Positions 23,879 through 32,547 of a stretch of 40,724 nt of DNA are shown here, in pieces; position 1 is the stretch's first letter; every line of letters starts with the position of its first letter. A program made the position numbers and the translations under genes. Under the pieces are notes generated by a model. That model was not told the origin of the DNA, made no database searches, and saw only the letters and a program-made list of their open reading frames with translations. Origin of the DNA: Pseudomonadota bacterium (lineage in GTDB: Bacteria; Pseudomonadota; Gammaproteobacteria; Burkholderiales; Burkholderiaceae_F). Location of the stretch: positions 1-40,724 of the forward strand of contig JAKAFN010000014.1 of assembly GCA_021825945.1 (NCBI GenBank), given 5' to 3'.

Positions 23879-24219
23879 GGATTCGATCCCTTTCTGGCTT
23901 GCGGGAACGCGGCGGGCATGGAGTCCGCACGGGTTCGGAGCGATTTCGGGCGCGGGAGAGATCGCGGATTGCGTGTCCGCGCGCTTTCGGCGCCGATGTT
24001 CCAACATTCCAATGATAGGGCCTTCAAAGAAACCGGAATATCGGAATTACGATTCCTGCTCGCCGCATCCCGGAAAAACGCCCCCCGCCGGGAAGGGGGG
24101 TCGTACAATCCGCACTCGGCCGCGGGGTTCGCGGTGTCGTCCGCAAGCCCTTGCGCACCGGTTGCCGCCTTCGGCGCCGTGCTCCCGGTTCACGGACCGG
24201 TCTATTCCATCTGAACGTC
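23879..24219. other. Divergent intergenic region of glmS and the ferredoxin-NADP reductase gene
   Basis: A 341-base region between divergent genes. It contains a TACAAT -10-like box on the plus strand at 24104 and a run of GC-rich sequence with a CCCCCCGCC / GGGAAGGGGGG pairing at about 24081-24100. A GGGAT lies shortly before the glmS start. I see no credible gene in it. Confidence 0.4.
24104..24109 (+). promoter_or_regulatory. Possible -10 box of the ferredoxin-NADP reductase gene
   Basis: TACAAT in the sequence TCGTACAATCCGC, 110 bases before the ATG at 24220. No good -35 box is seen; the match resembles the box upstream of metH. Confidence 0.35.
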
Positions 24220-25320
24220 ATGAAAGCTCATCAGGAACCTACGGGAAGCCACGCCGCGGCCGGAGCGGCACACGAGATCGAGACCGACGCCCTCATCATC
24301 GGCGCCGGGCCGGTCGGATTGTTCCAGGTATTCGAACTGGGACTACTGGAAATCAAGGCGCACGTCATCGATTCGCTGGCCCACGTCGGGGGGCAGTGTG
24401 TCGAGCTCTATCCCGACAAGCCGATCTACGACATTCCCGCCGTGCCGGTCTGCACCGGCCGCGAACTGACCGACTCGCTGCTCAAACAGATCGAGCCCTT
24501 CGGGGCGCAGTTCCACCTCGGGCGTACGGTTACCAAGGTCGAGCGCCGGGAAGACGGCCGCTTCCTGGTGGAAACCTCACGGGACGACCGGTTCATCGCC
24601 CGTACCGTGTTCATCGCGGCGGGGGTCGGCGCGTTCGAGTCGCGCCCGCTGCGCCTACCGAACATCGAGCGGTTCGTCGACAAGCAGTTGTTCTACCGGG
24701 TCCGGAATCCGGCCGATTTCGCCGGCAAGGATATCGTGATCGCAGGCGGCGGCGACTCGGCGCTCGATTGGGCCTTGAACTTCGTCCAGGAAGGCCCGAA
24801 CCAGGCCGGCAGCGTGATCCTGGTGCACCGACGGGACGGGTTCCGCGCCGCGCCCGCGAGCGTGGCAAAGATGCATGAGCTGTGCGAGCAGATGCAGATG
24901 CAGTTCCTGGTCGGCCAGATCACCGATTACGAAGCGAAGGGCGAGCAGCTCTCGGCAATCAAAGTGACGGGAGGCGACGGCGTGACCCGTGTCGTGCCGA
25001 TGGATGCGCTGCTGGTGTTCTACGGCTTGTCGCCGCGGCTGGGGCCGATCGCGAACTGGGGCCTCGACATCGAGCGCAAGCAGATCGTCGTCGATACCGA
25101 GCGATTCGAGACCAGCGTGCACGGAATTTTTGCGGTGGGGGACATCAACACCTACCCCGGGAAAAAGAAGCTCATCCTGTCAGGCTTCCACGAAGCCGCG
25201 CTTGCGGCGTTCGCGGCGGCGCGCTACGTGTTCCCGGAGAAGCACATTCACCTGCAATACACGACGACCTCGCCCAAGCTGCACAAGGTGCTGGGCGTCG
25301 AGACGCCGGTCTTCGACTGA
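24220..25320 (+). CDS. Ferredoxin/flavodoxin-NADP reductase (thioredoxin-reductase-like)
   Basis: A 366-residue FAD enzyme of the thioredoxin-reductase-like ferredoxin-NADP reductase group. The FAD site [16 protein letters not shown] is near residue 28 and the NADP site [16 protein letters not shown] near 174. [18 protein letters not shown], the second FAD motif with the family's KKKLI, is near 306. The CxxC of true thioredoxin reductases is absent. It passes electrons between NADPH and ferredoxin or flavodoxin in the cytoplasm, serving iron-sulfur and redox pathways. ATG 24220 begins shortly before the FAD domain. It is divergent from glmS and followed after 145 bases by the rhomboid gene on the same strand. 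Confidence 0.93.
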   Translation: MKAHQEPTGSHAAAGAAHEIETDALIIGAGPVGLFQVFELGLLEIKAHVIDSLAHVGGQCVELYPDKPIYDIPAVPVCTGRELTDSLLKQIEPFGAQFHLGRTVTKVERREDGRFLVETSRDDRFIARTVFIAAGVGAFESRPLRLPNIERFVDKQLFYRVRNPADFAGKDIVIAGGGDSALDWALNFVQEGPNQAGSVILVHRRDGFRAAPASVAKMHELCEQMQMQFLVGQITDYEAKGEQLSAIKVTGGDGVTRVVPMDALLVFYGLSPRLGPIANWGLDIERKQIVVDTERFETSVHGIFAVGDINTYPGKKKLILSGFHEAALAAFAAARYVFPEKHIHLQYTTTSPKLHKVLGVETPVFD

Positions 25321-25453
25321 CCCACGGGGTCATCGCGTCGCCCCGCTCCGACCCGTGGAAACAGGGCGGGCGGCGCGACGTGCCCGATGGCCGGGTCCTT
25401 CCGTCGAGGGATTCTTCCGCACAGGCCCAACCGGGTTTTGCGGTCTGCTCCGG

Positions 25454-25459
25454 TACACT
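25454..25459 (+). promoter_or_regulatory. Possible -10 box placing the transcript start at the rhomboid ATG
   Basis: TACACT ends 6 bases before the ATG at 25466. With a usual -10 to start distance, the mRNA would begin at or next to the start codon. No -35 box is obvious. No Shine-Dalgarno sequence is present before the ATG. Confidence 0.35.
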
Positions 25460-25465
25460 TGACGC

Positions 25466-26074
25466 ATGTTTCCGCTCCCCCCCGGTACGCAACTGCTGTT
25501 GTGGATGAACGTGGGCACGTTCCTCCTCGACAATTTGCTCGGCGGGACCCTGAGTACCAGTCTCGCGCTATGGCCGATCGGCTCCCGCGCCTTCGGTGCG
25601 CCCGGCTTCATGCCCTGGCAGCTCGTCACATACAGTTTTTTCCATGCCGGGTTTCTGCACATCTTCCTCAACATGCTCGGCCTCGTCATGTTCGGAGGCG
25701 ACGTCGAGCGGGTCTGGGGGCGCAACCGGTTCCTGACGTATTACTTCGTCTGCGTGATTTCGGCGGGGCTGACACAACTGCTCTTCACGTGGCTCACCGG
25801 ATCGCTGGAGCCCACGATCGGCGCCTCCGGCGGCGTGTTCGGGATCCTGCTCGCATTCGGATTGTTGTTCCCCCGACGCATCGTGATGCTGATCTTTCCG
25901 CCCATTCCGATGCCGGCTTGGCTGTTCGTGACGATCTTCGGCGCGATCGAATTGTTTCAGGGAGTCGCCGGCACGCAGGCCGGGGTCGCCCATTTTGCCC
26001 ACCTCGGCGGAATGCTGGGGGGCTGGCTGCTGATGAAATTCGGTGGCGGCCGCAGCGGCCGCCGCCGGTACTGA
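25466..26074 (+). CDS. Rhomboid family intramembrane serine protease
   Basis: A 202-residue inner-membrane protein with six predicted helices. The rhomboid signatures are present: HIFLNMLGL (helix 2, with the His and Asn of the oxyanion region) near residue 67; the catalytic Ser in GASGGVFG near 120; and the catalytic His in HFAHLGGMLGG near 178. It should cut membrane proteins within the bilayer; the substrate is unknown. A WR-type stretch (VERVWGRNRF) lies in the first loop, as expected. It ends with an Arg-rich tail. The ATG has no Shine-Dalgarno sequence, and a -10-like box just upstream suggests a leaderless transcript. It is convergent with the CDGSH gene. Confidence 0.93.
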   Translation: MFPLPPGTQLLLWMNVGTFLLDNLLGGTLSTSLALWPIGSRAFGAPGFMPWQLVTYSFFHAGFLHIFLNMLGLVMFGGDVERVWGRNRFLTYYFVCVISAGLTQLLFTWLTGSLEPTIGASGGVFGILLAFGLLFPRRIVMLIFPPIPMPAWLFVTIFGAIELFQGVAGTQAGVAHFAHLGGMLGGWLLMKFGGGRSGRRRY

Positions 26075-26111
26075 CGCCCGATCCGTCAGCGGCACGCCGT
26101 GCCGCGACCCG

Positions 26112-26351
26112 TCAAAGCGACTGGTGCGTGCCGTCGCACAAGACGCCGTTCCGGCTCTGCTTGCAGCCGCAAAAGTACACCGTCTTGGTCTCCGTCGCCG
26201 TGAACTCCTGCGGCGTGAATTCCGTTCCCTTGTGTGAGCCGTCGCAAAAGGGTTGGTTCTTGCTCCTGCCGCAGGCGCACCACCAATAGCTCTTGCCCGC
26301 TTCGACCGCAACCGCATAGGGGGACTTCTGTGCCGGCTGTGCCTTCGTCAT
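26112..26351 (-). CDS. Tandem CDGSH iron-sulfur protein
   Basis: A 79-residue protein with two CDGSH-type 2Fe-2S motifs. The first is CACGRSKNQPFCDGSH (about residues 24-39), and the second CGCKQSRNGVLCDGTH (about 60-75). Each gives the three-Cys one-His ligand set. Small tandem CDGSH proteins in bacteria are soluble redox or iron-sulfur proteins of unsettled function. GGAGG lies 10-14 bases before ATG 26351. The frame is open upstream, but that part lacks similarity. It is divergent from the HDOD gene and convergent with the rhomboid gene; the reductase gene upstream is an attractive but unproven electron donor. Confidence 0.93.
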   Translation of the reverse strand: MTKAQPAQKSPYAVAVEAGKSYWWCACGRSKNQPFCDGSHKGTEFTPQEFTATETKTVYFCGCKQSRNGVLCDGTHQSL

Positions 26352-26483
26352 TTTCGCAGCTCCTCCTTCCCGTCGAGAACAATCCGGATTGGCCGACCGA
26401 TTGTAGCGACCTGCAGCATTTCCGCCGAATCTGTCAAGATTGCGCCGATCGATTCCGAACACCCGTCTTGGCGGACGCCCCCG

Positions 26484-27479
26484 ATGTCGGACCGCAAAAT
26501 CCCGAGTTTCCCCTTCCCATGGTGGCCGCGGCGATGGCGCCGCAAGCCTGGAACCGGCACGGCATCGGCCGCCGACCCGGCCGGCACGACGACAACGCCG
26601 GATGCGGCGGCAGCCGCCGCATCCGGTCCCGGGGACGAGTCGGACGTCCTGCCGGCTCCAAGCTCGACGGTCCTGTTCGAGTATCTGACCGGATGTCCCT
26701 GCGAGCCCGACAAGGATCTGCGGCCGGACGAGCTCGGGGTTCTCCGCAGGATCGAGGAACGGATCGAATCGGGCGAATCGCTTGCCGCGTGGGTGCCGCG
26801 GCCGCCGAACATGCTGCCGCGCCTCCTTGCCTGTCTACACGGCACCGAACCGTCGTTGCGAGACGCCGCGGACCTGATCCGCGTCGACGGCACGATGGTG
26901 GTCGAAGTCGTGCGTCGGGCCAATTCGGCAGGCATGCGACATGGCGGCCCGGTCGGAGGTCTGGATCAGGCCGTGGTGCGACTGGGCATCGAGGGACTGC
27001 TTCGCGTCGTCGGCGCCAGCCTCGCCCGGCCCCTGTTCGATGCCGGGCGCGCCCCACTGCTTGCGCGCGCAGCCCCGATGCTATGGAAACTGTCCGAGGA
27101 AAAATGCCTCCTGTGCTATCAGCGCGCGCCCGCGGACGAAGTCGACCGATTCGACGCCTACCTCGCGGGCCTGACACACAACATCGGATGGATCGGCGCA
27201 TTCCGTGCGCTGGGCGGACAGACGCCCCTCCGTGCGCCCTACAGCACCGAGTTCGCGGAGCGTCTGGCCCGGCTGGCCGAACTCCTGTTCGGCGTCAGCG
27301 CGGAACAATGGCAACTCAACGCCGCGCTCGGGCAGTTGGGACGGGCCCTGCGCGCCACCCCGCTCGCCCGGAGCGACCTGCCGCTGGCGAGGGTGCTTTG
27401 GCACGCCGACTGCGAGGCCATACACAAGGAATTCGCCGCCGAAGGCGGCAACCCCGCCGCATCCCGGCCGTCGGGGTGA
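26484..27479 (+). CDS. HDOD domain protein
   Basis: A 331-residue cytoplasmic protein. After an Arg/Trp-rich start (WWPRRWRRKPG) and an Ala/Thr/Pro-rich linker to about residue 55, it has an HDOD domain. Its fingerprint is PRPPNMLPRLLACL, LRDAADLIRVDGTMVVEVVRRANSA and GGLDQAVVRLGIEGLLRVV (about 107-185). HDOD domains are HD-like but usually lack the catalytic metal site and appear in bacterial signalling proteins, often tied to chemotaxis or c-di-GMP. No GGDEF or EAL domain is fused, but the convergent neighbour has both. ATG 26484 has no strong ribosome-binding site; upstream codons in the same frame are low in similarity. Function not known. Confidence 0.75.
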   Translation: MSDRKIPSFPFPWWPRRWRRKPGTGTASAADPAGTTTTPDAAAAAASGPGDESDVLPAPSSTVLFEYLTGCPCEPDKDLRPDELGVLRRIEERIESGESLAAWVPRPPNMLPRLLACLHGTEPSLRDAADLIRVDGTMVVEVVRRANSAGMRHGGPVGGLDQAVVRLGIEGLLRVVGASLARPLFDAGRAPLLARAAPMLWKLSEEKCLLCYQRAPADEVDRFDAYLAGLTHNIGWIGAFRALGGQTPLRAPYSTEFAERLARLAELLFGVSAEQWQLNAALGQLGRALRATPLARSDLPLARVLWHADCEAIHKEFAAEGGNPAASRPSG

Positions 27480-27483
27480 ATCG

Positions 27484-27525
27484 GGATTCGCCCCGAATCC
27501 ACACCGGTTCGCCGGCCGTGCCGGC
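27484..27525. terminator. Two hairpins between convergent HDOD and GGDEF-EAL genes
   Basis: GGATTCG (27484-27490) and CGAATCC (27494-27500) form a perfect 7-base stem with a CCC loop. A second stem GCCGGC-CGT-GCCGGC follows at 27511-27525. Both lie within the 57-base gap between the two convergent stops, a good place for two-way termination, though there is no T-tract. Confidence 0.45.
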
Positions 27526-27536
27526 CATCGCGCACG

Positions 27537-30392
27537 TCAGATCGCGGCCGAAGGATAGCCGAGCAGGCTCGCCTCGAAATCTTCGATCGGCATCGGCCGG
27601 CCGAACAGGTACCCTTGGTAGCGTGCGCAATCCCAACCGTCGAGATATCGCTTCTGCGCGGGGGTCTCGACCCCTTCGGCGACCACCACGAGATCGAGGA
27701 TCTTCGCCATCGCGATGATGGCTTTGACGAGCGCGCCCGCGCCCGCGCTCGTTGCGTCGGGATCCAGTTTCTGCACGAAGAACCGGTCGATCTTCATGAC
27801 GTTCAGCGGCAATCTGAGCAGGTAGCGGAGCGACGAATACCCGGTGCCGAAATCATCGAGCGCGAGACGGACGCCGATTTTCCGAAGTGCCTGCATTGCG
27901 GCGATGACCGCTTCGGTGTCGTCCAGCAGGACACTCTCCGTGACTTCCAGTTCGAGGCGGCGCGGATCGATCCCGTGCCGCGCCACAGCCTTGCAAACCT
28001 GATCGACGAAATCCGGTTGATGAAACTGCTTCGCGCTGACGTTGATCGCCAGCAGGAAATCGCGGGTGCCGTCGCGCTCTGCCCAGGATTTCAACTGGCG
28101 GCACGCCGTGTCGAGAACCCACAATCCCACAGGAAAGATCAGGCCGGTTTCCTCGAGCAGCGCAATGAACTCGGCCGGAGGGACGATTCCCCGCACCGGA
28201 TGGCGCCACCGCAGCAAAGCCTCGGCACCCAGAGGCCGGCCGCAGCGATCGACCTTGACTTGATAGTGCAGTACGAACTCGTTGGCCTCGGTCGCCCGCC
28301 GCAATTCCGCTTCGAGCGTCACCCGGGCGGTAATCGCTTCCTGAACCTTCTGGTCGTAAAACTTCCACCGGTTGCGTCCGGCCTTCTTCGCCTCGTACAT
28401 GGCGATGTCGGCTTGCTTGAGCAGTTCCTCCGGCGACGCCCTGCCGTCCTGAAAAAAGGTGATGCCGATCGACGGCGTGCACAGGAACCGCAACGGCTCC
28501 GCGACGAACGGCTCCGCCAGGGAGCCGATGATCTTCTCGGCCACCGCGGCCGCACGCTCCGATGCACCGGCCTGCGTTACGGCCAGGTTCTGCAACATCA
28601 CGACGAACTCGTCTCCGCCGAGGCGCGCCACGGTGTCGTCCTCGCGCACCGCCGACGCCAGACGGTTTCCGACCTGCTGCAGAAGCCAATCGCCGATCGC
28701 ATGCCCGCGGGTGTCATTGACGAGCTTGAAGTTGTCGAGATCGATGAACAACAGCGCCCCGGCACGCCCGGTGCGGGCGGTGGCGGCCAGCGCAGCCTGC
28801 AGGCGATCCAGCAGCATGCGCCGGTTCGGCAGATCGGTCAGCGGATCGTATAGCACCAAGCGCTGGATTTCCTTCTCCGTCTCTTTTGCCAGCGTGATGT
28901 CGGACAGGGAGCCGACATAGTTGGTCACCAACCCGTCCCCATCCTTGACCGCCGTGATCGTCAAATGTTCGGCAAAGAGTTCGCCGTTTTTCCTGCGATT
29001 CCACAGCTCTCCCGACCAATATCCGGAGCCTTCGACTTCCCGCCACAATCTTTTGTAGAAATCCGCGTCCTGGCGACCGGAATGCAGAATCCGCGGGTTC
29101 CGGCCGATCACCTCGTTCGCGGAATACCCGGTGATCCGGGTGAACGCGCCGTTCACCCGGAGAATGTTGGCGTCTTTGTCCGTGACCATCATTCCGGCCT
29201 GAGACTCGAATGCGGTGGCCGCGATCCGGACCTCCTTTTCCCGGGCCTTGCGTCCGGCAATGTATCGGACGTATGCGCAGTTGTACTCCTGGCCACCATG
29301 TCGTATGTAGTTGGCGACGATTTCCACCGGAACGATCTCGCCCGCACGGGTCCGGTGATTGGTTTCAAAGACCAACGACCCGGTTCGCTGCAGTTCCTCC
29401 CAGTGGCGCGGCCAAGTCTCCTCGCAATAGCCGGGGTCGAAGTCGCCGATCCGCATCGACAGCATCGCGTCCTGGGGATATCCGAGGGTCTCGGCAAACA
29501 CCTTGTTCACGTACAACAAGCGCCCACGTTCGTCCGAAATGCTGACGCCCTCGGCGAGATGGTCGGTGATGAACTGCATCAACTCCATTTGGCGACGGAC
29601 ATGCGTGGATTCCGAGATGTCTTCGACCACCCACCAGACCAGCCCTCCTCCGCCGGGTCGTCGGATCAGCACGCCGTTGATCCGTGCGACGACTCGGGAC
29701 CCGTCTTTGCGAACCAACTCCTTCTCGTATGGCCCGCAATATCCCTTCGCCTCCAGCCCGTGCAACCAATTCATCGGCCGCGCTGCGGCGTCGTCGGGCA
29801 TCAGTGCCGAGCAATCGAATTCTTCCGGCCGGCCCGACGAACATCCGCAAATCGCACAGAATGCGTCGTTGACTTCGATGCAATGGCCCTGGAGATCGGT
29901 GAGGACGATTCCCGTCCTGGAAAGGCGGAACAGTCCATCGAGCTTGGCGTGACTTTCCTCGAGTGCGGCGGTGACCCGGAGCCGCTCGGTGATGTCCCGG
30001 GAAGCATTGAAAAGGACGAAATCCCCGCCGATCTGCACCGGATGGCCAGAAACCTCGACATCAAAAACGCTGCCGTCCTTGCGGCGGTGCCGGGTCAAGA
30101 ACTGCGTGCGTCCCCCGCGGGCAATCTGATCCGCGATCGCTCGCATGATCTCCTGCCGGTCGCGAAAAACGGCATCCCATTGCAGGACGTTCATGCCGAT
30201 GACTTCTTCACGCGAATATCCCAGCATCCGGCAAAACGAATCGCTCGCCTCGATCACGGTTCCGTTCCGGTCGAGGATATGGATTCCGTCACTGGCATTG
30301 CGCAGGAAAACGTCGCATGGATCCTTCGGCAATCCGGCAGTCTCGGGAGCGGCTTGACCCGGTGCGGGGTCGAGGGAATGACAGGAAAACAT
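27537..30392 (-). CDS. PAS-PAS-PAS-PAS-GGDEF-EAL c-di-GMP signalling protein
   Basis: A 951-residue protein with four PAS-type sensor domains in order (about residues 25-140, 145-265, 275-385 and 395-510), then a GGDEF domain with the intact signature RLGGDEFVVM near 590 and an EAL domain with GAEALLRW near 722. The c-di-GMP inhibitory site REDD lies five residues before GGDEF. The EAL key residues are all present: NVSAKQF, VTESVLLD, DDFGTGYSS, MKIDRFF, VAEGVET and QGYLFGRP. Both synthase and phosphodiesterase activities look possible; which one dominates cannot be read. No membrane segment is seen, so sensing is probably cytoplasmic. Start at ATG 30392, with no strong ribosome-binding site. 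Confidence 0.93.
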   Translation of the reverse strand: MFSCHSLDPAPGQAAPETAGLPKDPCDVFLRNASDGIHILDRNGTVIEASDSFCRMLGYSREEVIGMNVLQWDAVFRDRQEIMRAIADQIARGGRTQFLTRHRRKDGSVFDVEVSGHPVQIGGDFVLFNASRDITERLRVTAALEESHAKLDGLFRLSRTGIVLTDLQGHCIEVNDAFCAICGCSSGRPEEFDCSALMPDDAAARPMNWLHGLEAKGYCGPYEKELVRKDGSRVVARINGVLIRRPGGGGLVWWVVEDISESTHVRRQMELMQFITDHLAEGVSISDERGRLLYVNKVFAETLGYPQDAMLSMRIGDFDPGYCEETWPRHWEELQRTGSLVFETNHRTRAGEIVPVEIVANYIRHGGQEYNCAYVRYIAGRKAREKEVRIAATAFESQAGMMVTDKDANILRVNGAFTRITGYSANEVIGRNPRILHSGRQDADFYKRLWREVEGSGYWSGELWNRRKNGELFAEHLTITAVKDGDGLVTNYVGSLSDITLAKETEKEIQRLVLYDPLTDLPNRRMLLDRLQAALAATARTGRAGALLFIDLDNFKLVNDTRGHAIGDWLLQQVGNRLASAVREDDTVARLGGDEFVVMLQNLAVTQAGASERAAAVAEKIIGSLAEPFVAEPLRFLCTPSIGITFFQDGRASPEELLKQADIAMYEAKKAGRNRWKFYDQKVQEAITARVTLEAELRRATEANEFVLHYQVKVDRCGRPLGAEALLRWRHPVRGIVPPAEFIALLEETGLIFPVGLWVLDTACRQLKSWAERDGTRDFLLAINVSAKQFHQPDFVDQVCKAVARHGIDPRRLELEVTESVLLDDTEAVIAAMQALRKIGVRLALDDFGTGYSSLRYLLRLPLNVMKIDRFFVQKLDPDATSAGAGALVKAIIAMAKILDLVVVAEGVETPAQKRYLDGWDCARYQGYLFGRPMPIEDFEASLLGYPSAAI

Positions 30393-30659
30393 CGGCTACT
30401 GCGAACAGTTGACGGAAATGGCTGGGCGACATCATACACGACTCGACGCAACACGCTTCGATCCATAGGATCGGTTATCGCGTTTCCGCACGCAAAGATA
30501 ACGATGATCGAGCGGTTTTTTGATGCTGCGCAAAAACGGCCCGCCACGCCGCACCCTTTCCCTCACAACGTTCGCATGCGATCAACGTCCTCCGGCCCGT
30601 CGCTCGGCGAAGCGGCCGTAACCCCCTCCTCGCGGTACAGATCGGACCGAGTCCACGGC
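30393..30659. other. Gene-poor stretch after the broken cfa gene
   Basis: About 270 bases between the start of the large GGDEF-EAL gene and the last recognisable cfa codons. An AT-rich part near 30430-30540 is a likely promoter area for the GGDEF-EAL gene, but no clean -35/-10 pair stands out. No gene is supported here. Confidence 0.35.
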
Positions 30660-31328
30660 AAGGGCGCAGAGCGAGATCGCCACGCGGTTTTCCAGGCCCT
30701 CGGCGCGAATGCGCGAAACGGCATAGTCGAACTGTCGTTTGCGCAACGTGATGCCATGCGCCGGCACGCCGTACTCCCGGGCCGCCCATCGCACCAAGGC
30801 GCCCCAACCGCAACCGATATCGAGAAATCGCTTGCCGGGTTTCCGTCGCAGTTTTCAGCAGATGTGATCGAGCTTTCGCCGCTGCGCGACGTCCCGGGAA
30901 TCGTCGGGATGCGCGAAGCAGGCGCAGGAATATAGGCGCTCCGCATCGAGCCACAGGCCCTAGAACTCGTTCGACAGGTCATCGTGGAAGCGAAATGATG
31001 GCAATACGCCGCGCAACCGGGATAACCTTTCGCGTGCGGTCAGCGAAATCGATTCGAGGTGGCGCTTGATACGCAATGCGTCATACGGATCCCCTTCGAC
31101 GTCGAGGACCCCGCGAAAATACGCATCGGCAAGCGGCAGTGCATCGCGCGCGGCCGCCAGGCTGCGCAGGATTCCGGGATCTCGCAGAACCCGGGTGGAT
31201 TCGGGATCTTGCGACAACGCGAGCGTCCTGCCGTCCCGAAGGCGCAGGGCCGGCGGTTTTTCCATGCCCGCAACCAAGCGGTGAAGAATGCGCAGCGCCG
31301 GCTCCGCAAGTGACGCTTCGGTATTCCG
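30660..31328 (-). pseudogene. cfa: Cyclopropane-fatty-acyl-phospholipid synthase, decayed
   Basis: Reading the minus strand in one frame from 31328 gives a Cfa-like protein: ALRILHRLVAGMEKPPALRL, LADAYFRGVLDVEGD, DDLSNEF, LWLDAERLYSCACF, then FLDIGCGWGALVRWAAREYG (the methyl-donor site) and GITLRKRQFDYAVSRI. The frame is broken by TAG at 30962-30960, where the family has FY, and by TGA at 30857-30855 just before the methyl-donor domain. Similarity ends at about 30660, so the catalytic C-terminal half is missing. Codons upstream of 31277 also look family-like, but a start codon is not certain and the preceding gene's TAG is in the same frame. An intact copy makes cyclopropane lipids for acid resistance. 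It is not a functional gene here. Confidence 0.85.
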
Positions 31329-32363
31329 CTATGCGCAGGTCACCTGATTGCGTCCTTCCTGCTTGGATTGATACATGGCACGGTCGGCACGATTGACGAT
31401 CGCATCCGCATCATCGCCGGGATAGGAACCGGCGACACCGATCGACACGGTGATCGCGGGAAGCTGCAGGTTGTCGGTGCGCCGCACCAGACGCAGCGAG
31501 GCGACCTTCGTCCGGATCGCCTCGGCGATGGTCATCGCCCGCTTGCCCGTCGTCTCCGTCAGGATCACCAGGAATTCTTCGCCGCCATAGCGCACGGCGT
31601 GATCGGTCTTGCGGATACAAGCGCGGATGGCTTGCGCAACGTTGCGGATCAACACGTCCCCGACGGCATGGCCGAAGGTGTCATTCATCGCCTTGAAACG
31701 ATCGATGTCGACCATCAGTACCGAAAACGCCTTGCCGTCACCGACCTGCAACAGTGCCTCGAACTCGGCATCCATGCCACGCCGGTTGAGCAAGCCGGTC
31801 AACGGATCGATCATCGCGGCACGACGTTGTTCTTCGAGTTCCGCCCGCAACCGCTCGGCATCGGCCATCGCCGCCTCGAGCTGAGCCTGCAGCGCGCCGG
31901 TCCGCGCGCAGGTCGATTCGGCCGCCGTCAGCAGCCGCCTCGCCGCCGTCAGCAATGCGTCCGGAGGGCGATCCTGCTTGGCGTCGATTTCCGCCACGGC
32001 CCGCCGCACCTCGGCACCGAAATCAGCCGTGGATCGGCGCGCCTCGGAAATGTTGGCCGACACCGAGGCCAGAATTCGTCGCAGGGAATCCGACATGCTG
32101 TCGGACATCGATCCCCCGCTGTCCAGGATGTGCTGATCGTACAGATCCCGCCAGATCTTTTCCGGAACCGCCGTTCCCTGCTCGACGAACGACTGCAGCG
32201 CGCCGCTGACCTCGCCGTTCAACCCGGCCAGATGGACGTACGCGATGGTATAGGGAACCGGGCCGGGACCGGTCCGCAAGTCTTTGAGAAGATCGAGAGC
32301 ACGGGCGGCAAGGCGTTCCGCGTCGGGTGGCGAATCCGCGATCAAACGGACATCGGTGAACAT
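31329..32363 (-). CDS. GGDEF diguanylate cyclase
   Basis: A 344-residue protein. The N-terminal part (about 1-170) is helical with no known sensor, ending in a coiled-coil-like ALQAQLEAAMADAERLRAEL. The C-terminal GGDEF domain has DPLTGLLNRRGMDAEF, DIDRFKAMNDTFGH, the signature RYGGEEFLVIL near residue 258, and the c-di-GMP inhibitory site RKTD five residues earlier. Active synthesis of c-di-GMP is therefore likely. It ends with TAG at 31331-31329 in the same frame as the downstream cfa remnant. No membrane segment is seen. With the PAS-GGDEF-EAL gene and the HDOD gene nearby, it belongs to a signalling-rich stretch. Confidence 0.93.
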   Translation of the reverse strand: MFTDVRLIADSPPDAERLAARALDLLKDLRTGPGPVPYTIAYVHLAGLNGEVSGALQSFVEQGTAVPEKIWRDLYDQHILDSGGSMSDSMSDSLRRILASVSANISEARRSTADFGAEVRRAVAEIDAKQDRPPDALLTAARRLLTAAESTCARTGALQAQLEAAMADAERLRAELEEQRRAAMIDPLTGLLNRRGMDAEFEALLQVGDGKAFSVLMVDIDRFKAMNDTFGHAVGDVLIRNVAQAIRACIRKTDHAVRYGGEEFLVILTETTGKRAMTIAEAIRTKVASLRLVRRTDNLQLPAITVSIGVAGSYPGDDADAIVNRADRAMYQSKQEGRNQVTCA

Positions 32364-32421
32364 GGATCAAATCCGCGAAAAAACGTTGCGGCGCCGGCGA
32401 CCAAAGCCCCGCGGGCCGTAT

Positions 32422-32440
32422 GGGCTCATCTTACGAGCCC
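32422..32440 (-). terminator. Hairpin downstream of the beta-propeller gene
   Basis: GGGCTC (32422-32427) and GAGCCC (32435-32440) pair around a 7-base loop in the 184-base gap (32364-32547) between the propeller gene stop and the GGDEF gene start. No T-tract follows on the minus strand. I see nothing else in the gap. Confidence 0.3.
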
Positions 32441-32547
32441 GGAGCCGCCGAAAGAAGGGGGGGTGGGCGGTAATCGCCACGCTATTTCCGCAATGGTGCG
32501 CCGCCCGGCGGCCGCCTCCGCACGCAGCGGCCCCGGGGATGGCCCTG

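Noticed and set aside
28965..30935. An open plus-strand frame of 656 codons opposite the GGDEF-EAL gene and the cfa remnant
   Set aside because: It overlaps a gene with intact domain motifs and lacks recognisable similarity or a plausible start.
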